A stretch of DNA of 5,157 nt from Pseudomonadota bacterium (GCA_021793875.1 JAJYRX010000109.1:1-5157); one strand, 5' to 3'. Shown: positions 1 to 5,157, counted from the stretch's first letter. Numbers and translations: made by a program. Notes: generated from the letters alone by a model not told the origin.

Positions 1-1
1 G

Positions 2-1393
2 GTTGGGATGTTTGTTGGTGTCCTAATAGCCGCACAGCTTATTTGGCCTGAGCTTAATTTTGAAACTCCATGGCTTAGCTATGGACGCTTAAGACCTCTG
101 CATACCAACGCAGTTATATTTGCGTTTGGTGGTTCCGGTCTGTTTGCCACATCCTATTATGTGGTTCAGCGCACCTGTCAGACTCGACTCTTCTCTGACA
201 AGCTAGCAGCATTTACATTTTGGGGCTGGCAGTTGGTAATTGTGGCAGCTGTAATAACCCTGCCACTTGGGTATACCAGCACAAAAGAATACGCAGAACT
301 AGAGTGGCCTATAGACATTCTAATTGCCCTAGTATGGGTGGCTTATGCCATAGTGTTTTTCGGCACAATAGCAAAGCGTCGTGTAAGACACATATATGTG
401 GCTAACTGGTTCTATGGCTCATTCATTATCACAATTGCTGTATTGCACATATTCAATAACCTTGAAGTGCCTGTTTCCATGTGGAAGTCATACTCCCTGT
501 ATGCAGGTGTTCAAGATGCCATGGTTCAATGGTGGTACGGGCATAATGCAGTGGGCTTTTTCCTTACAACCAGCTTCTTGGGGATGATGTACTACTACAT
601 ACCCAAGCAGGCTAATCGCCCTGTTTACTCATATCGTCTATCCATAGTTCACTTCTGGGCCTTAGCCTTTACGTACATGTGGGCTGGTCCTCATCACTTG
701 CACTACACATCGTTGCCAGACTGGGTTCAGTCTTTGGGTATGGTGTTTTCTATAATCCTCCTAGCACCATCTTGGGGGGGTATGCTGAACGGGATAATGA
801 CCCTTTCCGGCGCATGGTACAAATTACGCACTGACCCTATCTTGAAATTCCTAGTAGTGGCACTTTCCTTCTACGGCATGTCTACGTTTGAAGGTTCCAT
901 GATGTCTATCAGAACTGTTAATGCTCTGTCTCATTACACTGATTGGACTGTAGGGCACGTACACTCAGGTGCTTTAGGGTGGGTAGCCATGATTACCTTT
1001 GGTTCCTTGTACTATATGCTGCCTCGCTTATATGGTCGCAAGCAAATGTACAGTACCAAGGCAATAGAGCTGCATTTCTGGATAGCTACCCTAGGGATAG
1101 TCCTATACATAGCTTCTATGTGGATAGCCGGCGTTATGCAAGGCTTAATGTGGCGTGCTACTGAGGCTGATGGAACACTTACATACAGTTTCGTTGAAGC
1201 TGTAAAAGCTACGTATCCGTTTTATGCAATTCGTCTACTTGGAGGCATATTCTTCCTAGGTGGAATATTAATAATGGCATGGAATACATTCATGACTGCA
1301 TTTGGCCAAACTAAGGTCAACCCAGAGGTTCCTCTGTACAACCCGGATGCACGTGATCCAGCCTTTGTTGGTCCAGCTACGACGACTGCTTAA
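2..1393 (+). CDS. ccoN: cbb3-type cytochrome c oxidase subunit I, CcoN (5' end cut by window)
   Basis: Catalytic membrane subunit of the high-affinity terminal oxidase; it reduces O2 to water and pumps protons in the cytoplasmic membrane. The reading frame is open from base 2, and the ATG at 8 is internal (VGM-FVGVLIAAQ is family sequence), so about 28 N-terminal residues are missing compared with Pseudomonas stutzeri CcoN. Numbering from that Met, the expected ligands are all visible: H32 in RLRPLHTN (low-spin heme b), H179 in WWYGHN plus H229/H230 in AGPHH (CuB), Y223 in FTYMW (the Tyr cross-linked to a CuB His), H317 and H319 in VGHVHSG (heme b3 and heme b), and E295 in TFEGSM. The protein is hydrophobic throughout, as expected for about 12 helices. 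It ends in a short Pro/Asp-rich tail. The stop lies 11 bases before ccoO. Identity is secure; ccoS/ccoI or the promoter would be expected to the left. Confidence 0.98.
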   Translation, partial: VGMFVGVLIAAQLIWPELNFETPWLSYGRLRPLHTNAVIFAFGGSGLFATSYYVVQRTCQTRLFSDKLAAFTFWGWQLVIVAAVITLPLGYTSTKEYAELEWPIDILIALVWVAYAIVFFGTIAKRRVRHIYVANWFYGSFIITIAVLHIFNNLEVPVSMWKSYSLYAGVQDAMVQWWYGHNAVGFFLTTSFLGMMYYYIPKQANRPVYSYRLSIVHFWALAFTYMWAGPHHLHYTSLPDWVQSLGMVFSIILLAPSWGGMLNGIMTLSGAWYKLRTDPILKFLVVALSFYGMSTFEGSMMSIRTVNALSHYTDWTVGHVHSGALGWVAMITFGSLYYMLPRLYGRKQMYSTKAIELHFWIATLGIVLYIASMWIAGVMQGLMWRATEADGTLTYSFVEAVKATYPFYAIRLLGGIFFLGGILIMAWNTFMTAFGQTKVNPEVPLYNPDARDPAFVGPATTTA

Positions 1394-1404
1394 GGGTGAA
1401 ATAA

Positions 1405-2064
1405 ATGTCTCAGAATGAAAAACGTTTCTTTTCGCATGCCACCATTGAGCGTAATGTTGGCTTGCTTATAGTACTTAGTTTCCTTGTAATTGCTTCATCG
1501 GGGCTAGTACAAATTGTGCCGTTGTTTTTTCAGCACTCAACTACAGAAGCTGCAGAAGGTGTTGTTCCTTATGAGCCTCTTAGGCTAATAGGTCGCGACG
1601 TATATATACGTGAGGGCTGCGTAAGTTGCCACTCACAGCAAATTCGTATGCTGAGTTCAGAAGTGCAACGCTACGGGCCATACTCTCTTGCCGGAGAATC
1701 AGTTTATGACCACCCTTTCCTTTGGGGCTCAAAGCGAACTGGTCCTGACCTTGCAAGAGTGGGTGGACGTTACTCAGATGAATGGCATCGTATACATTTA
1801 CGTGATCCGCGCGTAGTGGTGCCTGAATCCAACATGCCAGCCTATCCTTGGTTGCAGCACAACTCTGTCGAAGGGGAAAACATACAGGCGCGCATGAAAG
1901 CACTGCGCAGCATAGGTGTACCGTATACCGATGAACAGATAGAGAAAGCGCCTGAAGACTTGGTCGGCAAAACAGAAGAAGACGCCATAATTGCATATTT
2001 GCAGGGCCTTGGTGTGGCTAGCCGTGATGCAGCAGCCGAGGCAATGATGAGCGTTGGGGAATAA
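1405..2064 (+). CDS. ccoO: cbb3-type cytochrome c oxidase subunit II, monoheme cytochrome CcoO
   Basis: Membrane-anchored c-type cytochrome that relays electrons to the heme b centre of CcoN. The protein has 219 residues, a normal length. One transmembrane anchor lies near residues 18-42, followed by a periplasmic domain. The heme c site is CVSCH (C72, C75, H76) in the family context REGCVSCHSQQIR, and M144 in ESNMPAYPWL is the likely axial ligand. The conserved block GSKRTGPDLARVGGRYSDEWH is present at about 108-128. The start at 1405 is supported by an AAGG-type ribosome site at 1392-1395 and by the family-typical N-terminus, which lacks a cleavable signal peptide. Only 11 bases separate it from ccoN and 3 from ccoQ, so it is co-transcribed. 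The C-terminus carries an Ala/Glu-rich tail of little conservation. Nothing in the protein looks damaged. Confidence 0.98.
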   Translation: MSQNEKRFFSHATIERNVGLLIVLSFLVIASSGLVQIVPLFFQHSTTEAAEGVVPYEPLRLIGRDVYIREGCVSCHSQQIRMLSSEVQRYGPYSLAGESVYDHPFLWGSKRTGPDLARVGGRYSDEWHRIHLRDPRVVVPESNMPAYPWLQHNSVEGENIQARMKALRSIGVPYTDEQIEKAPEDLVGKTEEDAIIAYLQGLGVASRDAAAEAMMSVGE

Positions 2065-2067
2065 ATC

Positions 2068-2253
2068 ATGGTGGGCATACTAAACGGCATATTGACACTA
2101 CTAGCGTTTCTGACTTTTATTGGCATTGTGTGGTGGGCCTTCTCCAAGCACAGAGTCAAAGATAACGAAGAAGCAGCTAACCTACCGTTCGATCTGCCGG
2201 ATGAAATAGATCAACTGCCCACCAATAATGACAAAGAGGATTCACATGAGTGA
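2068..2253 (+). CDS. ccoQ: cbb3-type oxidase small subunit CcoQ
   Basis: Small single-helix subunit (61 residues) that in other bacteria stabilises the assembled cbb3 complex, particularly its association with CcoP. Residues 4-24 form one transmembrane helix. They are followed by WWAFSKHRVKDNEEAANLPF, which matches the CcoQ/FixQ pattern of a helix end, a basic patch and a conserved EAANLPF motif. The tail is acidic. A GGGGA ribosome site at 2056-2060 sits inside the end of ccoO, and the start is 3 bases after the ccoO stop, suggesting translational coupling. Its last 8 bases overlap the start of ccoP. CcoQ is poorly conserved in general, so the assignment rests on position between ccoO and ccoP as well as on the motif. 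Confidence 0.94.
   Translation: MVGILNGILTLLAFLTFIGIVWWAFSKHRVKDNEEAANLPFDLPDEIDQLPTNNDKEDSHE
2233..2240 (+). promoter_or_regulatory. Ribosome binding site that sets the ccoP start
   Basis: AAAGAGGA lies inside the 3' end of ccoQ, 5 bases before the ATG at 2246. An in-frame ATG at 2228 would add six residues (MTKRIH), but this Shine-Dalgarno sequence falls downstream of it. CcoP proteins also usually begin with a sequence like MSDF. Both points choose 2246. Confidence 0.85.
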
Positions 2254-3169
2254 TTTTTTTAATAGTGGCTGGAGCTATTACGTCGCTATTGTCTCATTAT
2301 TAGGGATAGCTTTTTGCGCGTGGCTACTATTTACCCAGCGCAAATGGTTAAGGCGAAGCACTGCTGAAACGGTTGAAGATACTGGTCATGAGTGGGATGG
2401 TATTACCGAGCTAAACACATTTGTGCCGCGCTGGTGGACTGTAATGTATATCAGCGTATGTGTGTTTGCTGTAATTTACCTTGTTCTTTATCCGGGTTTA
2501 GGTAGTTATAAGGGAACTCTTAACTACACTACTGCTCAAGAAGTTAAGAGAAGCCAAGAGGCCCTGCAGGCCCGTATACAGCCTGTCTACGACAGGTTTA
2601 AAGACATGTCTATACCTGAAATAGCAGCAGATGAAGATGCTTTGCAAATTGGTCAAAGGCTGTTTTTAAACAACTGTGCACAGTGTCATGGATCAGATGC
2701 CCGTGGTGGCCCAACTTTTCCTAACCTAGCTGACCAGTATTGGTTGCATGGCGGCGAACCCGAAGACATACAAAAATCCATAACGGAAGGTAGACACGGT
2801 GTAATGCCACCTTGGGGCTCTCAGATAACTCCAGATGAGGCTTCTGACATTGCTCAATATGTACGTTCATTGTCCGGGCTTGCTGCAGACCCAATTAAGG
2901 TTGCACGTGGTAAGCGTGGTTTTGATGCGGTATGCGTTGCATGTCACGCAGCTGACGGAACAGGCAATACAGCGTTGGGGGCACCTAACCTGACAGTTAA
3001 CACCTGGATGTACGGTAGCTCTGAAGAGTCAATTGTTGAGACCATACTTAATGGTCGTGATAATCAGATGCCTGCCCAGAAAGGTCTGCTAACAGAAGAC
3101 CAGATACGTGTACTTACCGCCTGGGTTTGGGGTCTTTCCAACAAAGATAAGGTTAAGGAAGAAAACTAG
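2246..3169 (+). CDS. ccoP: cbb3-type cytochrome c oxidase subunit III, diheme cytochrome CcoP
   Basis: Diheme c-type cytochrome that accepts electrons from soluble or membrane-bound cytochrome c and hands them to CcoO. With the start at 2246 the protein has 307 residues, the family's usual size. The N-terminal part has two hydrophobic helices near 10-30 and 62-84, the form found in most proteobacterial CcoP. Between them is a family block with HEWDGITELN and PRWW. Two cytochrome c domains follow: heme site one CAQCH (C144, C147, H148) with probable axial M187 in GVMPPW, and heme site two CVACH (C230, C233, H234) with probable axial M275 in DNQMPAQ. It overlaps ccoQ by 8 bases and is followed 10 bases later by ccoG. 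The gene is intact, with a lysine-rich C-terminus. Confidence 0.98.
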   Translation: MSDFFNSGWSYYVAIVSLLGIAFCAWLLFTQRKWLRRSTAETVEDTGHEWDGITELNTFVPRWWTVMYISVCVFAVIYLVLYPGLGSYKGTLNYTTAQEVKRSQEALQARIQPVYDRFKDMSIPEIAADEDALQIGQRLFLNNCAQCHGSDARGGPTFPNLADQYWLHGGEPEDIQKSITEGRHGVMPPWGSQITPDEASDIAQYVRSLSGLAADPIKVARGKRGFDAVCVACHAADGTGNTALGAPNLTVNTWMYGSSEESIVETILNGRDNQMPAQKGLLTEDQIRVLTAWVWGLSNKDKVKEEN

Positions 3170-3173
3170 AAGG
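3168..3173 (+). promoter_or_regulatory. Ribosome binding site that sets the ccoG start
   Basis: AGAAGG overlaps the ccoP stop codon and lies 6 bases before the ATG at 3180. The ccoG frame stays open upstream to an ATG at 3108, but that extension lies inside the end of ccoP and has no family resemblance. This site supports the start at 3180 and suggests coupling to ccoP translation. Confidence 0.85.
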
Positions 3174-3179
3174 TTATCC

Positions 3180-4679
3180 ATGAGTAGCGAAGCATCAGAT
3201 CAAACCAGTAAAACCGCCCATCAGAACCCGCCTGCATGGCAGCCCCCTAGGGTACCAAGAGTGGCAGCGGGTGGTGCTTCGCCACAAGTGGATACAACTA
3301 TTGCAGACGTACGTCGCAAAATACACCCCAGGTCTGTTAAAGGCTATTACGCCAATTGGCGTATAGCCTTAGTTTTTATAACTCAAATACTGTTTTACGG
3401 ACTGCCGTGGTTGCAGTGGAATGGGCGTCAGGCAGTTTTATTTGATCTTGCAGCCCGGAAGTTTTATATATTTGGTATGGTTTTATGGCCGCAAGATGTA
3501 ATATATCTTGCGGTGTTGCTGGTTATTTCAGCGTTCTCTTTATTTCTGTTCACTGCCATTTTAGGCCGTCTATTTTGTGGCTATGCCTGTCCACAAACTG
3601 TATATACAGAAATTTTCATGTGGGTAGAAAAAAAGATCGAGGGCGATCGAGTAGCTCGTATACGTCTTGATTCGCAGCCATGGTCATTGAAAAAGTTGCG
3701 CATAAAAGCTACCAAGCACATTATTTGGATAGCTATTGCATGGTGGACTGGCTCCACTTTTATTGGTTATTTTGCCCCTATACGTGAACTGGGTAGCGAT
3801 CTCTTACACCTTAACCTTGGCCCATGGCAATGGTTTTGGATGGTGTTTTATTCATTTGCCACGTGGGGCAACGCTGGGTTTTTGCGCGAAACTGTATGTA
3901 AGTATATGTGCCCCTATGCACGCTTTCAAAGTGTCATGGTTGATGATGACACCTTTGTAGTTACTTACGACTTTGTGCGTGGTGAGCCACGTGGCGGACG
4001 TTCACGCAAAGTTGATCACAAAGAAGCAGGCCTTGGTGATTGTATAGACTGCACACTATGTGTTCAGGTATGTCCAACCGGAATTGACATACGTGATGGC
4101 TTGCAATACATGTGCATAGGTTGCGGAGCCTGCGTAGACGTTTGTGACCAGGTTATGGATAAAATGGGCTACGAACGTGGTCTTATAAGGTATACATCAG
4201 GGCGTGCAGTGACCGACCGAATGGATCAATCACAAGCGCGTCGAAGGGTATTCAGGCCACGTGTAATAATTTACAGCCTAATACTGTTAAGCATAATGGT
4301 TGCTTTTGTGGTTTCCATAGCCACCCGTACCACCCTTAGAATGGATGTTATACGTGATAGGGGTGCACTTGGTCGAGAGGTGGCTGGTGGTGTAATAGAA
4401 AACGTTTATAGGCTGCAGCTAATAAACACATCAGAGCAGCCTATGGTTATACAGCTGTCTGCAGACGGTGTTAGCGGTATAAGCATTACAACGGTAGACG
4501 GTGAAGACAAACTTGAGCTTGGGCCAGCGTCCAACAAGCTGGTTCCGGTACTTATTCATGCGCCTGCTGGTAGCCTTGAACCAGGTTTGCACAATATAAC
4601 CGTTACTGGTGAAGGTGAAGTTTCTGATGGCAAAAACAGAAGTGTAACCGAGCGCACCAGTTTCTATGTACCGCGTTAA
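3180..4679 (+). CDS. ccoG: cbb3 oxidase maturation protein CcoG (FixG/RdxA family, ferredoxin-like membrane protein)
   Basis: Membrane iron-sulfur protein of the FixG/RdxA family; in studied proteobacteria CcoG helps cbb3 assembly, probably by reducing Cu(II) to Cu(I) for delivery to CuB. The product has 499 residues. After a polar N-terminus (1-55), hydrophobic helices lie near 60-80, 104-126, 181-198, 214-232 and 362-380. Cysteine pairs are FCGYACPQT (C133, C137) and TVCKYMCPYARFQ (C240, C244). Two ferredoxin-type 4Fe-4S motifs follow: C288, C291, C294, C298 in CIDCTLCVQVCP, and C312, C315, C318, C322 in CIGCGACVDVC. The C-terminal part (about 395-499) is the beta-rich FixG C-terminal domain, facing the periplasm. 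All motif cysteines are present. It begins 10 bases after ccoP. The 5' third contains several inverted repeats, listed separately. Confidence 0.97.
   Translation: MSSEASDQTSKTAHQNPPAWQPPRVPRVAAGGASPQVDTTIADVRRKIHPRSVKGYYANWRIALVFITQILFYGLPWLQWNGRQAVLFDLAARKFYIFGMVLWPQDVIYLAVLLVISAFSLFLFTAILGRLFCGYACPQTVYTEIFMWVEKKIEGDRVARIRLDSQPWSLKKLRIKATKHIIWIAIAWWTGSTFIGYFAPIRELGSDLLHLNLGPWQWFWMVFYSFATWGNAGFLRETVCKYMCPYARFQSVMVDDDTFVVTYDFVRGEPRGGRSRKVDHKEAGLGDCIDCTLCVQVCPTGIDIRDGLQYMCIGCGACVDVCDQVMDKMGYERGLIRYTSGRAVTDRMDQSQARRRVFRPRVIIYSLILLSIMVAFVVSIATRTTLRMDVIRDRGALGREVAGGVIENVYRLQLINTSEQPMVIQLSADGVSGISITTVDGEDKLELGPASNKLVPVLIHAPAGSLEPGLHNITVTGEGEVSDGKNRSVTERTSFYVPR
3301..3319. repeat. Inverted repeat with one extra base, inside ccoG
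   Basis: Arms TTGC+GACGT and ACGTC+GCAA are complementary over nine base pairs with no spacer, and the left arm has one extra A at 3305. The core GACGTACGTC is a perfect 10-base palindrome. It encodes IADVRRK of CcoG, so coincidence with coding sequence is possible. It lies 20 bases before a stronger dyad with the same left-arm insertion pattern. Confidence 0.5.
3340..3370. repeat. 31-base near-perfect inverted repeat inside ccoG, followed by T5
   Basis: The right arm TTGGCGTATAGCCTT is the exact reverse complement of the left arm (3340-3355), apart from one extra T at 3347 or 3348 in the left arm. As RNA this would be a hairpin of about 13 pairs with an AAUU loop and a single bulge. Five T's follow at 3373-3377, two bases after the stem, so it has the outline of an intrinsic terminator. 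It lies within translated ccoG codons (about residues 54-64), where ribosomes would normally keep it unfolded. Its presence is certain; its function is unknown. Confidence 0.8.
3489..3513. repeat. Perfect 9-base inverted repeat inside ccoG
   Basis: CCGCAAGAT (3489-3497) and ATCTTGCGG (3505-3513) are exact reverse complements around a 7-base loop. A G-T pair could extend the stem at either end. No T tract follows. It encodes PQDVIYLAV of CcoG, between the first two membrane helices. The structure is real as sequence; a role is not shown. Confidence 0.55.
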
Positions 4680-4687
4680 AATTTATC

Positions 4688-4700
4688 TTGTAATTAACAA
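4688..4700. repeat. Short AT-rich dyad in the ccoG - FixH-like gap
   Basis: TTGT and ACAA arms flank AATTA in the 32-base gap after ccoG. This loosely resembles an FNR-type half-site arrangement, but the spacing and bases differ from the FNR consensus TTGAT-N4-ATCAA. The gap is strongly AT-rich and holds no G-rich ribosome site. Evidence for a regulatory site is weak. Confidence 0.2.
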
Positions 4701-4711
4701 AATATATTTTT

Positions 4712-4918
4712 ATGTCATCTAACTCAAAAAACCGTAAGCCCAATAAAAATAATCCATGGTGGCGTGAGCCGTGGCCATGGATTTTAATGGCGGGTCCCGC
4801 AATTGCCGTTGTAGGGTGTATTATTACTATTGTATTGGCGATGCAAAACTTTTCTGACCAGACAATAGACGATGGTGCTGTTAAGCGTGGTCTGGTAGTA
4901 AGTAAAACTAATAAATAA
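4712..4918 (+). CDS. Very short FixH/CcoH-like single-helix membrane protein
   Basis: Encodes 68 residues: a basic, Asn-rich N-terminus (1-15), then WWREPWPW (16-23), one transmembrane helix (about 23-44), and a short tail with TIDDGAVKRGL (51-61). FixH/CcoH proteins, which aid cbb3 assembly, begin with a Trp/Pro-rich segment, one anchor and a DDYYKQGL-like motif. The DDGAVKRGL here looks like a variant of that motif. Canonical FixH continues for about another 80-100 periplasmic residues, absent here; short forms of this kind are, as I recall, usual in Alcaligenaceae, so this is probably not a pseudogene. The position directly after ccoG fits. No Shine-Dalgarno sequence is visible; an in-frame TAA at 4691 rules out a much longer start. 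The family call is moderately sure, and function is inferred from context. Confidence 0.72.
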   Translation: MSSNSKNRKPNKNNPWWREPWPWILMAGPAIAVVGCIITIVLAMQNFSDQTIDDGAVKRGLVVSKTNK

Positions 4919-4919
4919 G

Positions 4920-4959
4920 CATCTGCCAAGCCTAATAACCATATGGAGACAGGCAGATG
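4920..4959. repeat. Perfect 8-base inverted repeat enclosing the start of the last gene
   Basis: CATCTGCC (4920-4927) and GGCAGATG (4952-4959) are exact reverse complements separated by 24 bases. The last three bases of the right arm are the ATG of the downstream gene. The GGAG ribosome site at 4945-4948 falls in the loop, along with the palindrome CCATATGG (4939-4946). No T run follows, so it does not look like a terminator. In mRNA the stem would hide the start codon. Confidence 0.6.
4945..4948 (+). promoter_or_regulatory. Ribosome binding site of the last gene
   Basis: GGAG lies 8 bases before the ATG at 4957. It supports that start, and it sits in the loop of the inverted repeat at 4920-4959. 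Confidence 0.7.
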
Positions 4960-5157
4960 AAACAGCGAGTACTTATGTGGGTTCTGTGGCCATCTTTTCT
5001 GGTTGCATGTGCAGGCAGTGCAGTAGTGTTTGCATTCATAGATCCACAAGACGTAGCAGTGTTTGGGCACATAACTGCACCTAGGCAACAAGCTTACGCT
5101 ATTGCATTTTTCTTTTTGTGGGGTGTAGCGGCATTGTCTAGTCTAGTTAGCTTGAAG
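4957..5157 (+). CDS. Unidentified small membrane protein (3' end cut by window)
   Basis: A reading frame with no stop from the ATG at 4957 to the window end gives 67 residues so far. It starts MKQRVLMWVLWPSFLVACAG and has two hydrophobic segments, near 5-27 and 46-65, joined by a short loop (DPQDVAVFGHITAPRQQ). There is no lipobox, heme motif or metal motif that I can call. The start is supported by a GGAG ribosome site. From memory, a protein with a similar MWVLWP start and an FDP-type loop follows the short FixH-like gene in Bordetella/Achromobacter-type cbb3 clusters, but its function is not known to me. It is in the same direction, 38 bases after the FixH-like gene, so a role linked to the oxidase is plausible by context only. 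Confidence 0.75.
   Translation, partial: MKQRVLMWVLWPSFLVACAGSAVVFAFIDPQDVAVFGHITAPRQQAYAIAFFFLWGVAALSSLVSLK

Noticed and set aside
1..1393. Possible N-terminally truncated ccoN pseudogene
   Set aside because: The frame is open to the window edge and family sequence continues upstream of the first ATG, so the missing residues are simply outside the window.
1580..1996. 138-residue reading frame on the minus strand, antisense to ccoO
   Set aside because: It lies wholly opposite ccoO, whose heme motif and family sequence are clear. The predicted peptide has no recognisable domain, so it is a shadow frame.
1842..2159. 105-residue minus-strand frame opposite ccoO and ccoQ
   Set aside because: It overlaps two well-supported genes and shows no motif; treated as a shadow frame.
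2228..2245. Upstream start for ccoP adding MTKRIH
   Set aside because: The Shine-Dalgarno sequence at 2233-2240 lies downstream of this ATG, and the family normally starts at the MSDF position.
2582..2596. Hairpin CCTGTC-TAC-GACAGG in ccoP
   Set aside because: Only six strong pairs, no T tract and wholly inside coding sequence; expected by chance in several kilobases.
3108..3179. Upstream start for ccoG adding 24 residues
   Set aside because: The extension is out-of-frame ccoP coding sequence with no likeness to CcoG, and the site at 3168-3173 favours 3180.
4749..4785. Strong inverted repeat AATCCATGG / CCATGGATT in the FixH-like gene
   Set aside because: The peptide has Pro-Trp twice in this stretch, and CCA TGG is itself a palindrome, so the codons for the conserved WWREPWPW block explain most of the arms. 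A role in hiding the start is unlikely because it lies about 40 bases downstream.
4603..5091. 162-residue reading frame on the minus strand across the end of ccoG, the FixH-like gene and the last gene
   Set aside because: The + strand genes there have ribosome sites, family motifs or both. The minus frame is Cys/His-rich low-grade sequence with no domain order, and it spans three coding regions and their gaps.
1..5157. Novel defence, mobile or CRISPR-type system
   Set aside because: All genes belong to or closely follow a conventional cbb3 oxidase cluster. No repeats with spacers, transposase motifs, nuclease motifs or attachment-site duplications are visible.

Overview
The window is one co-directional gene cluster on the + strand for a cbb3-type (C-family heme-copper) cytochrome c oxidase and its maturation factors: 'ccoN - ccoO - ccoQ - ccoP - ccoG - small FixH/CcoH-like gene - unidentified small membrane-protein gene (cut by the window end). 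The gene order, the tight spacing and the protein sequences point to a betaproteobacterium of the Burkholderiales, most like the Alcaligenaceae. Two features fit this best: a very short FixH-like protein starting with a WWREPWPW block, and the MWVLWP-type membrane protein after it. Base composition is moderate (roughly mid-40s percent G+C by eye) and isoleucine is written mostly with ATA, so this is not a typical high-GC member. I cannot name the genus.

Layout. 2-1393 is ccoN, missing roughly its first 28 residues at the left edge. 1405-2064 is ccoO (monoheme cytochrome c), 2068-2253 is ccoQ (small subunit), and 2246-3169 is ccoP (diheme cytochrome c), which overlaps the end of ccoQ by 8 bases. 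3180-4679 is ccoG (FixG/RdxA-type ferredoxin-like membrane protein). After a 32-base AT-rich gap, 4712-4918 is a 68-residue FixH-like anchor protein. After a 38-base gap containing one arm of an inverted repeat, an open reading frame from 4957 runs off the right end. There is no gene-free stretch over 40 bases, and no tRNA, rRNA, mobile element, CRISPR array or confident terminator.

How the genes work together. CcoN carries heme b, heme b3 and CuB and reduces O2. CcoP and CcoO pass electrons inward from soluble or membrane cytochromes c. CcoQ stabilises the complex. CcoG and FixH/CcoH-type proteins serve copper delivery and assembly. Such operons are usually switched on by low oxygen through FNR/ANR or FixLJ-FixK, but the promoter lies left of this window.

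All metal ligands I could check are present, so the oxidase looks functional and conventional. I do not see a previously undescribed system. The unusual signals are structural: a 31-base near-perfect inverted repeat followed by five T's inside the 5' part of ccoG, other dyads close to it, an inverted repeat that would pair the start codon of the last gene, the very short FixH-like gene with no visible ribosome binding site, and strong use of ATA codons.
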